Source of the DNA: G963667855 sp963667855
GTDB lineage: Bacteria; Planctomycetota; Phycisphaerae; UBA1845
DNA: 64,000 nucleotides
NCBI GenBank assembly: GCA_963667855.2
Contig: CAXXKI010000031.1
Location: forward strand, 1 to 64,000
Direction: 5' to 3'
In this document: positions 38,155 through 47,218 of the stretch, in pieces
How positions within the stretch are numbered: the stretch's first letter is position 1
Layout of the letters: each line of letters begins with the position of its first letter
Position numbers and translations under genes: made by a program
The notes under the pieces: generated by a model
Told to the model about the DNA's origin: nothing
The model's input: only the letters and a program-made list of their open reading frames with translations
The model's database searches: none

Positions 38155-39150
38155 CTACGACTTCGGCAAGGTCGTTTCCAGCCAGATCGTGTCCGCCTTT
38201 GTATGAAACTGGGCATTCTCAAGACCGGCCGGCACAACCACCGTATCTCCACAACCAAACTCCTGCGGATCATCACTTCCGTCGTACGTCAGGATTCCGC
38301 GGCCTTCCAGAATCATGAAGATGAACAGTTCGTTTTTGGGTATACCCCAAATCTTCCCCTCGGCCATCTTGATTCGATCGGTTATGAACGATTCACAGTT
38401 AACCAGGTGAGTAACGTTCCCCTGGGTCGTCTGCTCAACTTCATACAACTCACCGACTATTTGCTGCGAACTGAGATTGCTGCACTCCAATGCTTTTTCA
38501 ATGTGCAATTCGCGAGGCTGACCGGTCTTAGCGTCTACCCGGTTCCAATCGAAAACGCGATAGGTGATATCAGACGGCGTTTGGATTTCCGCAACAACCA
38601 CACCAGCCCCTAGCGCGTGAACAGTTCCACTGGGCAGGTAATAACATTCACCCGCTTTAACCGGTATCCGTTTAAGAATAGACTTCACCGTGCCATCGGC
38701 GATTGCCCGCTCATATGCGGCCTTATCCACACCATCCACAAATCCGCGATAGATACAACCATCCGGCTTAGCGCCAACAATGTACCAGGCCTCGTTTTTG
38801 ACCCGCACATTACCACCGTATCTATCAGCCATCGTCTGGTCTGGATGCACCTGAACACTGAGATGTTCGCAGGCATCAAGATACTTGATAAGCAGAGGAA
38901 ACCGCCCTTCAAATAAAGACGCCCCACCAAGCAGACCTTCACCCCACTCTTTAACCAACTCTCCGAGAGTCTTACCTTTTGCTGGCCCACAAGCCACTAA
39001 AGACTGATCATCCTCGAGGTCGGCCACCTCCCATGATTCACCTATTGGTTCGTTAGGAGGCAGTTTCTTTGCTACCAACTGTTCCAGGGTGCGCCCGCCC
39101 CAGATTTTGGGCTTGAAAATCGGTTCAAAAATAAGGGGGCAAAGTTTCAT
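38155..39150 (-). CDS. manA: class I mannose-6-phosphate isomerase
   Basis: The ATG at 39150 gives 331 residues, starting MKLCPLIFEPIFKPKIWGGR as is normal for the family. The zinc ligands are visible in LSVQVHPDQTMADRY and KNEAWYIVGA, with the later YLPSGTVHALGAG region also conserved. It interconverts fructose 6-phosphate and mannose 6-phosphate, feeding GDP-mannose and cell-surface sugars. It is a single gene with no visible operon partner. Confidence 0.93.
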   Translation of the reverse strand: MKLCPLIFEPIFKPKIWGGRTLEQLVAKKLPPNEPIGESWEVADLEDDQSLVACGPAKGKTLGELVKEWGEGLLGGASLFEGRFPLLIKYLDACEHLSVQVHPDQTMADRYGGNVRVKNEAWYIVGAKPDGCIYRGFVDGVDKAAYERAIADGTVKSILKRIPVKAGECYYLPSGTVHALGAGVVVAEIQTPSDITYRVFDWNRVDAKTGQPRELHIEKALECSNLSSQQIVGELYEVEQTTQGNVTHLVNCESFITDRIKMAEGKIWGIPKNELFIFMILEGRGILTYDGSDDPQEFGCGDTVVVPAGLENAQFHTKADTIWLETTLPKS

Positions 39151-39317
39151 CAGATCCGCTCCATAACGCGTAACAGTAATTTTGAGTAACAAATTCTAGC
39201 ATGCAGACCAAATATCAGCAGATTTTATTGGAATACCACTTATTTGGCGCTTTGCCCACTGGGAGTTAGACTTTCTGTCTTAGTTTAATCGACGAACCAT
39301 TAACACGGAGTTCAGCA

Positions 39318-39668
39318 ATGTCCGAAGAGCCCAAATCAGATCTGATTACCATAGACGATTTCGTAAAGGTCAAACTCCGTGTCGCTAAGGTACTCGAAGC
39401 AAGCCTGCACCCCAACGCAGACAAACTATTGGTCCTCAAGGTTGACCTCGGCGACGAGCAGCGCCAAATCTGCGCCGGTATTCGCGGTTACTACGAGCCT
39501 GAAGAGCTGGTAGGCAAAAACATCGTGGTAGTAGCCAACTTGGCCCCTCGAAAAATGCGGGGAGAGGTTAGCGAAGGCATGCTCCTCGCCGGCAGCGATC
39601 CTGAGCGAACCGACGTGGTGGTCCTAACCACTGATAAAAACCTGCCTCCAGGAAGCTCAGTAAGCTGA
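39318..39668 (+). CDS. stand-alone tRNA-binding (EMAPII/MetG-C) domain protein
   Basis: The 116-residue protein consists only of the OB-fold tRNA-binding domain: ITIDDFVKVKLRVAKVLEAS, HPNADKLLVLKVDLGDEQRQ, APRKMRGEVSEGMLLAGS. This domain usually forms the C-terminus of methionyl-tRNA synthetase and makes its dimer. As a free protein it corresponds to the MetRS beta subunit seen in some bacteria. No metG is nearby. CsaA is a shorter alternative, but the motifs fit MetRS-beta better. Confidence 0.85.
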   Translation: MSEEPKSDLITIDDFVKVKLRVAKVLEASLHPNADKLLVLKVDLGDEQRQICAGIRGYYEPEELVGKNIVVVANLAPRKMRGEVSEGMLLAGSDPERTDVVVLTTDKNLPPGSSVS

Positions 39669-39861
39669 TTTTCCACTTTTCGACCGACGAATCGCCCCAG
39701 ATTGCAAACAATACCGGCCACACGCTCGGTGCCCTTAATGTATAAGTTTGCAACCTATCCACTTTATTCGTTTGACCTGTATTAACACGAGCAATAAACT
39801 GGGACAGGCGGCGAACTAAGGTAACCCTGTTGGCAGGATTGGTCTGAGCGAATTCATAACC

Positions 39862-40932
39862 GTGAACGAAAAGCGTTCAACAATACCTGGTTGTCTGCTG
39901 GCCGTGGGCATTACCACGGACGAGCTGTCATCACATCTTGATGCACAGAACCTTACCGTTGAAAACTGCCCTGATGTTTATCGGGCGTTAGCCAGAGTCC
40001 CGCGAATCAAACCCGCAGCGGTAATCGTCAATACCGATTGGCTTACTCAGGACGAATTCGAATTCTTCAAATTGATGAAACGCATTCATCGCGAGATTCC
40101 GGTTTTCATAATCGGCAGTGAAAGATGCGCATCCAAAACCGATCAGGCTATGACATGCGGTGCGTGGGCGGTAGCAACTGACTCGCAAGTAGAACGGGTT
40201 ATGGTTTCCCATACCAAAACTCAACCAACATCCCAAAATCTTCGCAATAGTATTAACAATGACACTATGACAGAGTTGTCAGATTATGACGATTTTAGTG
40301 TCACAAGTGATGAATGGTTAGAAGAAGATTTCGATGGTGAAGAATCGTCTCTTCCCGAAGATCGGTTTGCACAAGCCGATAATGAATTGGATACTGAATT
40401 AGAACAGCGACTTTTAGATCGCCTGGCTTCCGAAGATGAACACCGTGCCAGGTTTCATGACAGTGTCCAAACACCTGACACCATTAGTGACGAGATTCCG
40501 CATGATGTCGTAACCCCGTCAGATGTTGATCCGCCAGGATTGGAAGATGGTTTGGATAACGAATGGCCGCTCGAAAAGGAGGAAGCCGAAGATTCGGATC
40601 AACCACTCCTGAAAGATGTAGCCAGGGAAACCAACGGCAACACCGCACGTGTTCCATGGCTTAGATATGGAAGTAACCCAACTCGGATACCTCCTGTCCG
40701 CAAAGGACCAGAGCGAGTTCAACCCCTGAGAGATCAGGAAGCACAGGTTGAATCATCCGAGAGTATTCAAAACCAACCGGCAGCAGATAAAACAGTTGAG
40801 GATGAGACTGAAACTGAATTGCCGCAGCCGCCAACAGTAGAGTTCAGCGATCCACCACTCCTGACCAAGCAGGAACTGGATGCGCTTTTAGGTAACGATA
40901 TCGATTCAGATAATACTCAGTTGGAACAGTGA
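39862..40932 (+). CDS. degenerate receiver-like domain with long acidic disordered tail
   Basis: The GTG-started protein has 356 residues. The first 115 residues follow a receiver-like alternation (CLLAVGITTDELSSHL, PAAVIVNTDWLTQDEF, VFIIGSERCASK), but the phospho-acceptor position reads Asn, and the Lys and Thr/Ser positions are not convincing. Residues 125-356 are strongly acidic and low in hydrophobic residues, with many Glu, Asp, Pro and Ser. The stop overlaps the next gene start by GTGA. The overlap suggests a partner for the diguanylate cyclase downstream. No known family fits. Confidence 0.6.
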   Translation: MNEKRSTIPGCLLAVGITTDELSSHLDAQNLTVENCPDVYRALARVPRIKPAAVIVNTDWLTQDEFEFFKLMKRIHREIPVFIIGSERCASKTDQAMTCGAWAVATDSQVERVMVSHTKTQPTSQNLRNSINNDTMTELSDYDDFSVTSDEWLEEDFDGEESSLPEDRFAQADNELDTELEQRLLDRLASEDEHRARFHDSVQTPDTISDEIPHDVVTPSDVDPPGLEDGLDNEWPLEKEEAEDSDQPLLKDVARETNGNTARVPWLRYGSNPTRIPPVRKGPERVQPLRDQEAQVESSESIQNQPAADKTVEDETETELPQPPTVEFSDPPLLTKQELDALLGNDIDSDNTQLEQ

Positions 40933-42236
40933 GCGAATTGATCAGCACAGAGAGTGACATTCTCAGACGCGATCGCCTGTTGGCAATCGGCGATAATCCG
41001 GCTCTGGCCGAATATCTGCGCAATCGTTACCCCAATTGCCACGTTAAACGGGCAACTACCATGCTTGAGGGGATCGGTAACCTCACTCAATACAATACTC
41101 GAGCGGTCATTGCTGAGGTTTCCCAAAAGAGCAACCAATTACTCGAAGCAATCTCCGGACTGCGCGAGGCAGCGGGCGACCACACCAAGGTTCTACTTTG
41201 TTGTAACCCTGAAGATGAACCCAAGGCTCGCCACGGACTAAAAGCCGGCGCGGACGACTATCTGATTCTGCCTTTAGAGGGAACTGAACTCGACAGAGCG
41301 TTGGGATTTACTGGTTCAATCCCGCGTTTTGAACAAACCCAGCCTCCCAGCCCCTCCCCCGAGGAGTTAAAAGCCCTAGGAAATCTTTTGGCTAATCTTG
41401 GAGAAGATCCTTTTTCGGTGCTGGGAAAACTAGCTGACCTGTTGCGACTGGCCATGGGTAGCGAGTCAATCACTGTTATTGTGGAAGGTTCAGCGGCTAC
41501 CAGTGGCGGAACGGTTGTTGAACCTGTACTCGTGGAACCTATCAGTCAGGATGGGCGGGTTATAGGCCAGATTACTGTGGGAAATCGTTCTCTACCGTAC
41601 GGGGCAACCGACTTAGCCCGACTACAACATTACGCCGATCTCACAGCTCATCTGCTGAGTGCTGCCACCAGACAGCGAAAATGGCGTAAAGAAGCAATGA
41701 CCGACGAGGTAAGCGGTTTGTTTAACCGTCGCTACGCCTTTGAATTCCTGGAACGCGCGATATCAAAAGCAAAAGAAGAACGCTCTCGGGTCACTGTTCT
41801 GCTCTTCGATATTGATAACTTCAAAACGTATAACGACACCTACGGGCATCCGGCCGGTGACGCTATCATTCGCCACGTAGGACAACTGTTCAATACTCAC
41901 TCACGTGAACATGACGTGGTAACCCGCTATGGTGGGGATGAATTCTGCGTAATCTTCTGGGATGCGGAGCAACCGCGAGTAGCAGGCAGCGATCATCCGT
42001 CTGATGCACTTACCGTCTTAGCCCGTTTCCAGGAAGCTTTAAAAAACCACCACTGCGATTCCCTGGATAACGCGGTTAAAGGTCAATTAACTATCAGTGG
42101 CGGTTTGGCCAGCTACCCCTGGGATGCCTCTACCCCTTCGGAACTTATAGCAAAAGCTGATCAGGCTTTACTAATGGCTAAACAAGCTGGAAAAAACAGA
42201 GTGTTTGTCTTCGGCAACACACCATCAGCGAACTGA
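40929..42236 (+). CDS. diguanylate cyclase with N-terminal receiver-like domain
   Basis: The 435-residue protein starts at the GTG overlapping the previous stop. Residues 1-125 look like a degenerate receiver (LLAIGDNPALAEYLRNRYP; no clear Asp acceptor in RAVIAEVSQKS). A GAF-like middle section spans about 150-240. The GGDEF domain is complete: LFDIDNFKTYNDTYGHPAGD, then REHDVVTRYGGDEF, with the product-inhibition site RxxD exactly five residues before GGDEF. It should make cyclic di-GMP. Regulation by phosphorylation is doubtful because the receiver is degenerate. Its stop lies 7 bp from that of the converging DAHP synthase gene. Confidence 0.88.
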   Translation: MSELISTESDILRRDRLLAIGDNPALAEYLRNRYPNCHVKRATTMLEGIGNLTQYNTRAVIAEVSQKSNQLLEAISGLREAAGDHTKVLLCCNPEDEPKARHGLKAGADDYLILPLEGTELDRALGFTGSIPRFEQTQPPSPSPEELKALGNLLANLGEDPFSVLGKLADLLRLAMGSESITVIVEGSAATSGGTVVEPVLVEPISQDGRVIGQITVGNRSLPYGATDLARLQHYADLTAHLLSAATRQRKWRKEAMTDEVSGLFNRRYAFEFLERAISKAKEERSRVTVLLFDIDNFKTYNDTYGHPAGDAIIRHVGQLFNTHSREHDVVTRYGGDEFCVIFWDAEQPRVAGSDHPSDALTVLARFQEALKNHHCDSLDNAVKGQLTISGGLASYPWDASTPSELIAKADQALLMAKQAGKNRVFVFGNTPSAN

Positions 42237-42243
42237 CCGTCAT

Positions 42244-43338
42244 TCATACCCGCTTGAGTATCTCATAACCACTGCTCATCATTTCAACAGTTTTTTCCCA
42301 GCCAACACAGGCATCGGTGATGGATACGCCATATTTAAGATTACCCAACCCCGTTTCAAACGGCTGGTTTCCCTCGAAGAGATTGCTTTCCAGCATTGCT
42401 CCAATCAATTTGGTATTGCCGTCGGCCCGCTGCCGAATCACACTCTGCCAGACCACCTCCTGGAACTTATATTTCTTTTCCGAATTGGCATGGCTGCAAT
42501 CTACCATGATATTAGGCCGCAATCCGGCATCGGTCATGCGTTGAGCGGCTTCAACCAGGCATTCGCTGTGATAGTTCGGACCTCGCCGACCCCCTCGAAG
42601 GATCAGGTGCCCGTACTTGTTTCCACGAGTACGTACAACCGCGGTACGCCCGTCTTCATCTATACCCAGAAAACTGTGCGAAGTAGTGCAAGACTTCATG
42701 GCATCCACAGCAATCTGCATATTTCCCCCAGTACTGTTCTTGAAACCAACCGGCATAGATAAACCGCTGGCCATCTCACGGTGCGTTTGCGATTCAGTAG
42801 TCCGTGCCCCTATCGCCGCCCAACTTACAAGATCGGCCAAATACTGAGGTAAGATAGGATCGAGCATTTCCGTCGCTGTCGGTACGCCTTCCCGTAGAAC
42901 ATCAAGCAGGATTTTCCGAGCCTTTCGCAGACCACCATCTATATCGAATGAACCATCTAGATCTGGGTCGTTTATCAAACCTTTCCAGCCGATCGTGGTT
43001 CGCGGTTTCTCGAAATACACACGCATTACCACGAAAAAACGGTCCTCCACCTCGGCCGCCAGATCACGCAATCGCCTGGCGTATTCCAATGCCGCTTTTT
43101 CATCATGTATGGAGCATGGGCCAACAATAACCAATAGCCTGTCGTCACTACCACTCAATATGGCATTTATCGTTTCCCTGCTCTTTAACACTACCGAGCG
43201 AACGTCTGCGGTAATCGGTAATTCTTCAGCCAATCCTCGGGGAGAAACCAATGGCCACGTTGTCCGTACGTTAACATCCTGAATAAGACCGGCATCACCG
43301 TTTACTGCACTATTTTTCCCCGTACTCTGCGAACTCAT
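42244..43338 (-). CDS. 3-deoxy-7-phosphoheptulonate (DAHP) synthase, class I AroF/G/H type
   Basis: The 364-residue enzyme condenses phosphoenolpyruvate and erythrose 4-phosphate in the first shikimate step. Signatures are LLVIVGPCSIHDEKAALEYA, MRVYFEKPRTTIGWKGLIND, MPVGFKNSTGG and VDCSHANSEKK. It belongs to the alpha (E. coli-like) type; which isozyme letter applies cannot be judged, so no symbol is given. Other shikimate genes lie 10 kb away (aroK, aroDE). Upstream on the same strand is the Clp N-domain gene, 74 bp before it. Confidence 0.93.
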   Translation of the reverse strand: MSSQSTGKNSAVNGDAGLIQDVNVRTTWPLVSPRGLAEELPITADVRSVVLKSRETINAILSGSDDRLLVIVGPCSIHDEKAALEYARRLRDLAAEVEDRFFVVMRVYFEKPRTTIGWKGLINDPDLDGSFDIDGGLRKARKILLDVLREGVPTATEMLDPILPQYLADLVSWAAIGARTTESQTHREMASGLSMPVGFKNSTGGNMQIAVDAMKSCTTSHSFLGIDEDGRTAVVRTRGNKYGHLILRGGRRGPNYHSECLVEAAQRMTDAGLRPNIMVDCSHANSEKKYKFQEVVWQSVIRQRADGNTKLIGAMLESNLFEGNQPFETGLGNLKYGVSITDACVGWEKTVEMMSSGYEILKRV

Positions 43339-43412
43339 CGTTTCAAACCTTTCCCCGTTTTTATTTTAAAAGCGGATTTCTCCCGCCCCCACTGGTTTTA
43401 CAATCAACAGTT

Positions 43413-43856
43413 TCAATCATTCTGCTGGCGTGTTTTCAGTACATAATCGCGCAACTGTTCCAGATTTAAATTCAAATTCAACAAAGCCTGTTTAGCCACC
43501 CCACCATCATCGCACATGAATCCCAGAAGCAAATGCTCTGGAGCCACGTAATTATCACCAAGCCGGCAAGCCTCTTCGACCGCGTGTCCAATAGTCTGTC
43601 GGACTCGCATCGTTTCCTTTAGACGTCCAGAAGGCACTTCCCTCAGCCCCTTCTTTACTAATTTCAAAACCTCTAAGCGGACAGAATCAGCTGAAACGCC
43701 CAATCCCCGTAAAACCCCAGAGACGATTCCCGTATCTTCACCAATTACCCCCAAAAGAAGATGTTCAGAACCTATGTAACCATGGTTCAGATAACGAGCC
43801 TCCTTTTCCGCTCGATTCACAACCTCGCGTGCTTCACGTGTGAACCGTTCATACAT
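43413..43856 (-). CDS. orphan ClpC-type N-terminal (Clp R) repeat protein
   Basis: Starting at the ATG at 43856 (MYERFTREAREVVNRAEKEA, the canonical ClpC start) gives 147 residues. Two Clp R repeats are visible (YLNHGYIGSEHLLLGVIGE and GDNYVAPEHLLLGFMCDD). No AAA+ ATPase domain follows; the gene ends with LRDYVLKTRQQ and a clean stop. It could be an adaptor or competitor for ClpC, or the remainder of a truncated clpC. Confidence 0.8.
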   Translation of the reverse strand: MYERFTREAREVVNRAEKEARYLNHGYIGSEHLLLGVIGEDTGIVSGVLRGLGVSADSVRLEVLKLVKKGLREVPSGRLKETMRVRQTIGHAVEEACRLGDNYVAPEHLLLGFMCDDGGVAKQALLNLNLNLEQLRDYVLKTRQQND

Positions 43857-44243
43857 GACATTATACCCGCTTATTAGCTTAGAAACCGCCTCAGCCGTTA
43901 GCACTTTTCGCCCTGACAGTTTCTCGGACCGAAAAGACTTTCCAGACTTTCAAAGCCGGATTACTCAACTGTATCGTCATTAAATTTACCGGGGGACCAA
44001 TAGTATAAGCCCAACCTCAAATCATGGGTAGGGATGTAATACCTCTTTTAAACTCTTGCCATTAAAACATCCTGCAAGGTGTAACTACAGGCTCTGTTAT
44101 CGGTACAATCAGTTGATTAACCGATTTTTCAAATTTCGGCCTAAACATTTTGAAGATCACAAACGTCTATTCTCGTGAAGGCTTTCGAGAAATTCAGGTT
44201 AATGACTCGGCCACTAAACCGTTAACTTGTTTCAAGGTGTTCT
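43857..44243. other. divergent gap between the Clp N-domain gene and the ECF operon
   Basis: These 387 bp are AT-rich and hold the start regions of both divergent genes. I see no RNA gene, repeat or additional frame. Confidence 0.4.
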
Positions 44244-44792
44244 GTGTCACGAAGTCATCCACAACCAGCAAAACCCGAAAGCCTGGCCAAAGAGATATCT
44301 ATCCAACGTGGATCGTTACTTAGGTTGGCATACCGGTTCTGCTGGAATATCGACGATGCCGAGGATGCTGTCCAAAACGCCCTGCTTCTGGCAGCCAAAA
44401 AGCAAGACCAGTTAGAGGATTCAGGGAAATTATGGTCATGGCTTCGCACAATCGTTATCCGGCAATGTCACGAGGTATCGAGGCGGATTGCCAGAACTCG
44501 TAAAACCGAAGAATCTTCAACAAAGCAACATAATAACTACGAGTCTGAATCAACTAAACGTAGCGATGCTGAACAAAAAGAAACCGCAGAACTGATCAGA
44601 ACTATGTTGAAGTCTCTTCCCGAAAAACAACAGACGGCAATCACCTTGAGGCATCTTGAAGAGCTGAGTTATGCCGAGATCGCGGAAATTATGAAAATAA
44701 GCGAATCTACAGCAAGAGTGCAGGTACGTAACGGCAGAGAATCTTTACGAAAAGCGGTTTTGCAGCACGATCCTCAATGGACCATGGATTAA
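44244..44792 (+). CDS. ECF sigma-70 family factor
   Basis: The 182-residue protein starts at GTG after an AAGG sequence. Region 2 reads RLAYRFCWNIDDAEDAVQNA and WSWLRTIVIRQCHE. Region 4 reads LKSLPEKQQTAITLRHLEEL followed by SYAEIAEIMKISESTARVQV, complete and in frame. The anti-sigma gene follows after 25 bp and a secretin-N-like gene after that, forming a compact operon. It is a different factor from the broken one at 8367-8940. Confidence 0.9.
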   Translation: MSRSHPQPAKPESLAKEISIQRGSLLRLAYRFCWNIDDAEDAVQNALLLAAKKQDQLEDSGKLWSWLRTIVIRQCHEVSRRIARTRKTEESSTKQHNNYESESTKRSDAEQKETAELIRTMLKSLPEKQQTAITLRHLEELSYAEIAEIMKISESTARVQVRNGRESLRKAVLQHDPQWTMD

Positions 44793-44817
44793 CCGAAACG
44801 TATCGTGGATAAAAGCA

Positions 44818-45345
44818 ATGAATTGTGAAAAAGTAAAACAACTCTGGCACGATTGTTTCGACGATGAACTGACGGCAACACAAAAAGCATCCATAACTCT
44901 ACATCTGCAATCCTGCGATCAATGCCGAAACTATTATCAGCAGATGGAAAGCGTCGCCAAAGGACTCGATCAACTACGCTGCGATTCTCAAGCTATAGGC
45001 GGGCTGAATGCTTGTGCTAATGAAACAGCAAAAACAAGAATACGCAAACAACAAAGCAACAGGCTGCATATATGGAGGATTGGAAAAATAGCAGCCACAA
45101 TAGCTCTGGTTATAGGTAGCGGTTTAATATTAACCATGAATTCACCAATACAACACAATAAAAAAACAATCACCCGCTCACCTTCCCAAAAAACGTTTAT
45201 TGCGGCTTCAAAGCCGTCTACGGCGAACTTGAGATTGACTGGAGACAGTGCATCCCGATTTATCCCGGTCGAGCAGAAAACAAGCCTCCCGGGCGTACAT
45301 ATGTTCGTTCTCTTCAAAACTACAGGGAATCAGCAATCCCAATAA
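44818..45345 (+). CDS. zf-HC2 anti-sigma factor
   Basis: The 175-residue protein has the N-terminal zinc-finger motif HLQSCDQC (HxxxCxxC) near residues 30-37, characteristic of zinc-binding anti-sigma domains. A single membrane span lies near 85-103 (IGKIAATIALVIGSGLILTM). A short outer domain of about 70 residues follows. It presumably holds the sigma factor encoded just upstream until a signal is sensed. Confidence 0.88.
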   Translation: MNCEKVKQLWHDCFDDELTATQKASITLHLQSCDQCRNYYQQMESVAKGLDQLRCDSQAIGGLNACANETAKTRIRKQQSNRLHIWRIGKIAATIALVIGSGLILTMNSPIQHNKKTITRSPSQKTFIAASKPSTANLRLTGDSASRFIPVEQKTSLPGVHMFVLFKTTGNQQSQ

Positions 45346-45365
45346 TCAGATGGAGACTAAACGCC

Positions 45366-46376
45366 ATGATTGGAAAAAAAAGCAACATCGCCATGCATAT
45401 GATTCTGGCAACCGTTTTGGCCGGCACATCGGTAATTGCACAGTCACAAGAAACCAACGCCGGTAAAAACTCGGCAGAAAGAGGACAGAGGGAACAGAAA
45501 ATTCAACGTGTTTACCCTCTTAAATACGCCTCCCCTCAGGAGGTGGCCGAACTACTGGAAAACGTAATTGTGGACTGCGAAACCGGAATAGATCTCAGGA
45601 CAAACTCTATCGTAGTTTCCACTACCGCACAGTATTTACCGTCGGTTGAGCAATTGGTTCAGACACTGGACAGGGAAGCGGTTGAAAACACGAATATCCG
45701 CACGGCAATAATCCGCGTAAATTTAGAAAATGCCGATAATCTTCGAAGCTTGATCCATACAATCGCTTCATCCAACATCAGAGCATCGTACGATGAAGTA
45801 ACCGGCATACTTGTAGTCAGGGGATCCAAAAGCGATATAGAAGCGATTCACGAATTGATTGCGGAAATAGAAAGTTCTGAACATATCAACGAACATGCTG
45901 AACTGCAAAACCATTCATTGGTTGTACACTATTACATGATACAGACTGCTGCGAGACCTGTTCAGAGCGAAGCAGATGAAGATGCGATCTCACTGCCACC
46001 GGCACTAAAAAAGGTATCCGAAGCTCTCGCAGAAAACGGATTATATGATCCCATCTTTTTACATTCAGTGGTGATACACGCAAACGAGGGTAATAAGTAC
46101 CACCTTGTTAGCGATCTCGGCCCCGGTGAGACTTCAACTGCAACGCAAATACAAGGTGCTTTCGAGGTTGTGGAGCAGGATAAAGTAATGCTGGAGACTT
46201 TCGTGGAGCTGTTCAGAAAAGGTTCCAACGATGAAAGACGTGAAACACTGCTGGAAGTCAGTTCGGAGTTTGTCGTCCCCATGGGAGACTATGTAATCCT
46301 CGCTTCCTCGCCAACACCTTACGGCAATGGTGACGCTATATTACTGGTAGTTAGAGTTACCGAGTTGCCCGAATAG
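45366..46376 (+). CDS. exported secretin-N-domain-like protein
   Basis: The 336-residue protein begins with a signal peptide (HMILATVLAGTSVIAQSQ). Two consecutive secretin N (NolW-like) domains follow: RVYPLKYASPQEVAELLENV with NSIVVSTTAQYLPSVEQLVQ, and RVNLENADNLRSLIHTIASS with ILVVRGSKSDIEAIHELI. The secretin channel domain is missing, and the C-terminal 140 residues are unassigned. It probably lies in the periplasm. It is third in the sigma/anti-sigma operon, 20 bp after the anti-sigma gene. Confidence 0.75.
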   Translation: MIGKKSNIAMHMILATVLAGTSVIAQSQETNAGKNSAERGQREQKIQRVYPLKYASPQEVAELLENVIVDCETGIDLRTNSIVVSTTAQYLPSVEQLVQTLDREAVENTNIRTAIIRVNLENADNLRSLIHTIASSNIRASYDEVTGILVVRGSKSDIEAIHELIAEIESSEHINEHAELQNHSLVVHYYMIQTAARPVQSEADEDAISLPPALKKVSEALAENGLYDPIFLHSVVIHANEGNKYHLVSDLGPGETSTATQIQGAFEVVEQDKVMLETFVELFRKGSNDERRETLLEVSSEFVVPMGDYVILASSPTPYGNGDAILLVVRVTELPE

Positions 46377-46404
46377 CTGGATACAATCATCCAAAGTAAC
46401 ATTT

Positions 46405-46464
46405 CGGCCACCTTGTCAGGGAAATACGAGTCCCTATACTCGAACTTTCCCGGCAAGGTGGCCG
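46405..46464. terminator. long nested hairpin between the secretin-like gene and cysC
   Basis: An 11-bp perfect outer stem (46405-46415 with 46454-46464) encloses a 6-bp stem (46419-46424 with 46446-46451) and a 5-bp stem (46427-46431 with 46438-46442). It forms one almost continuous 60-nt hairpin 28 bp after the upstream stop. A weak T-run follows on the plus strand. It may be a terminator, an mRNA-stabilising element or a leader for cysC. Confidence 0.6.
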
Positions 46465-46503
46465 CCGGATTTTACCATTTAAGAGATTCAGGAGGACAAT
46501 AAG

Positions 46504-47115
46504 GTGACCGAAATCAAAGCAACCAACATCACCTGGCACGAAGGGCATGTCAGTCGAGAAAAACGTGAAGAATTCCTTAAACAAAAAGGTTGCCTGATCT
46601 GGTTTACTGGCTTGAGTGGCTCCGGAAAAAGTACAATCGCCTACACCGTCGAACATGAACTGGTAAAGGAAGGATACCTCGCTTACGTACTCGACGGAGA
46701 TAACATCCGCCACGGTCTCAATAAAAACCTGGGATTCAGCGCTGAAGACAGAGCGGAAAACATACGCCGCATTGGCGAAGTCGGAAAACTTTTCGTCGAC
46801 ACGGGCATAATCACCTTGACCGCATTCATCAGCCCCTATCGTGCTGATCGCGATGCCAATCGCGAACTGCTCAATGACAGTGACTTCATTGAAGTATTCT
46901 GTGATGTTCCCCTTGAAGTTTGCGAGGAGCGAGATCCCAAGGGGTTGTATAAGAAAGCGCGGGCAGGCGAAATTAAAGGCTTCACCGGTATTGACGATCC
47001 TTACGAGGAACCGGTCAATCCGGAAATCGTGGTCAAAAATGGAGAATGCACGCCTCAGGAAGCCGCCGCACAGATCATCAACTACCTAAGCGAGCGGGGG
47101 TTATTAAAAAAGTAA
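46504..47115 (+). CDS. cysC: adenylylsulfate kinase (APS kinase)
   Basis: The 203-residue protein starts at GTG behind a strong AGGAGG. Its P-loop is FTGLSGSGKSTIA, followed by DGDNIRHGLNKNLGFSAEDR, TAFISPYRADRD and the lid region KGLYKKARAGEIKGFTGIDD, all normal for CysC. It makes PAPS from APS for sulfation or sulfate reduction. No ATP sulfurylase (cysD/cysN or sat) is adjacent. The next gene downstream is an O-antigen-ligase-like protein, but a terminator separates them. Confidence 0.94.
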   Translation: MTEIKATNITWHEGHVSREKREEFLKQKGCLIWFTGLSGSGKSTIAYTVEHELVKEGYLAYVLDGDNIRHGLNKNLGFSAEDRAENIRRIGEVGKLFVDTGIITLTAFISPYRADRDANRELLNDSDFIEVFCDVPLEVCEERDPKGLYKKARAGEIKGFTGIDDPYEEPVNPEIVVKNGECTPQEAAAQIINYLSERGLLKK

Positions 47116-47140
47116 CTTAACCCGCACCCAAAACTGACTT

Positions 47141-47177
47141 AAAAGCCCGGCAGCCTTGCGGTCAGTCGGGCTTTTTT
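47141..47177 (+). terminator. intrinsic terminator after cysC
   Basis: A 9-bp stem (47141-47149 with 47167-47175) including GCCCG/CGGGC is followed by a T-run that continues to 47177. It lies 26 bp past the cysC stop. Confidence 0.88.
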
Positions 47178-47218
47178 GTTGCTCCTGTCTTTAACTAAAA
47201 AACACCAACATGGCTAAT

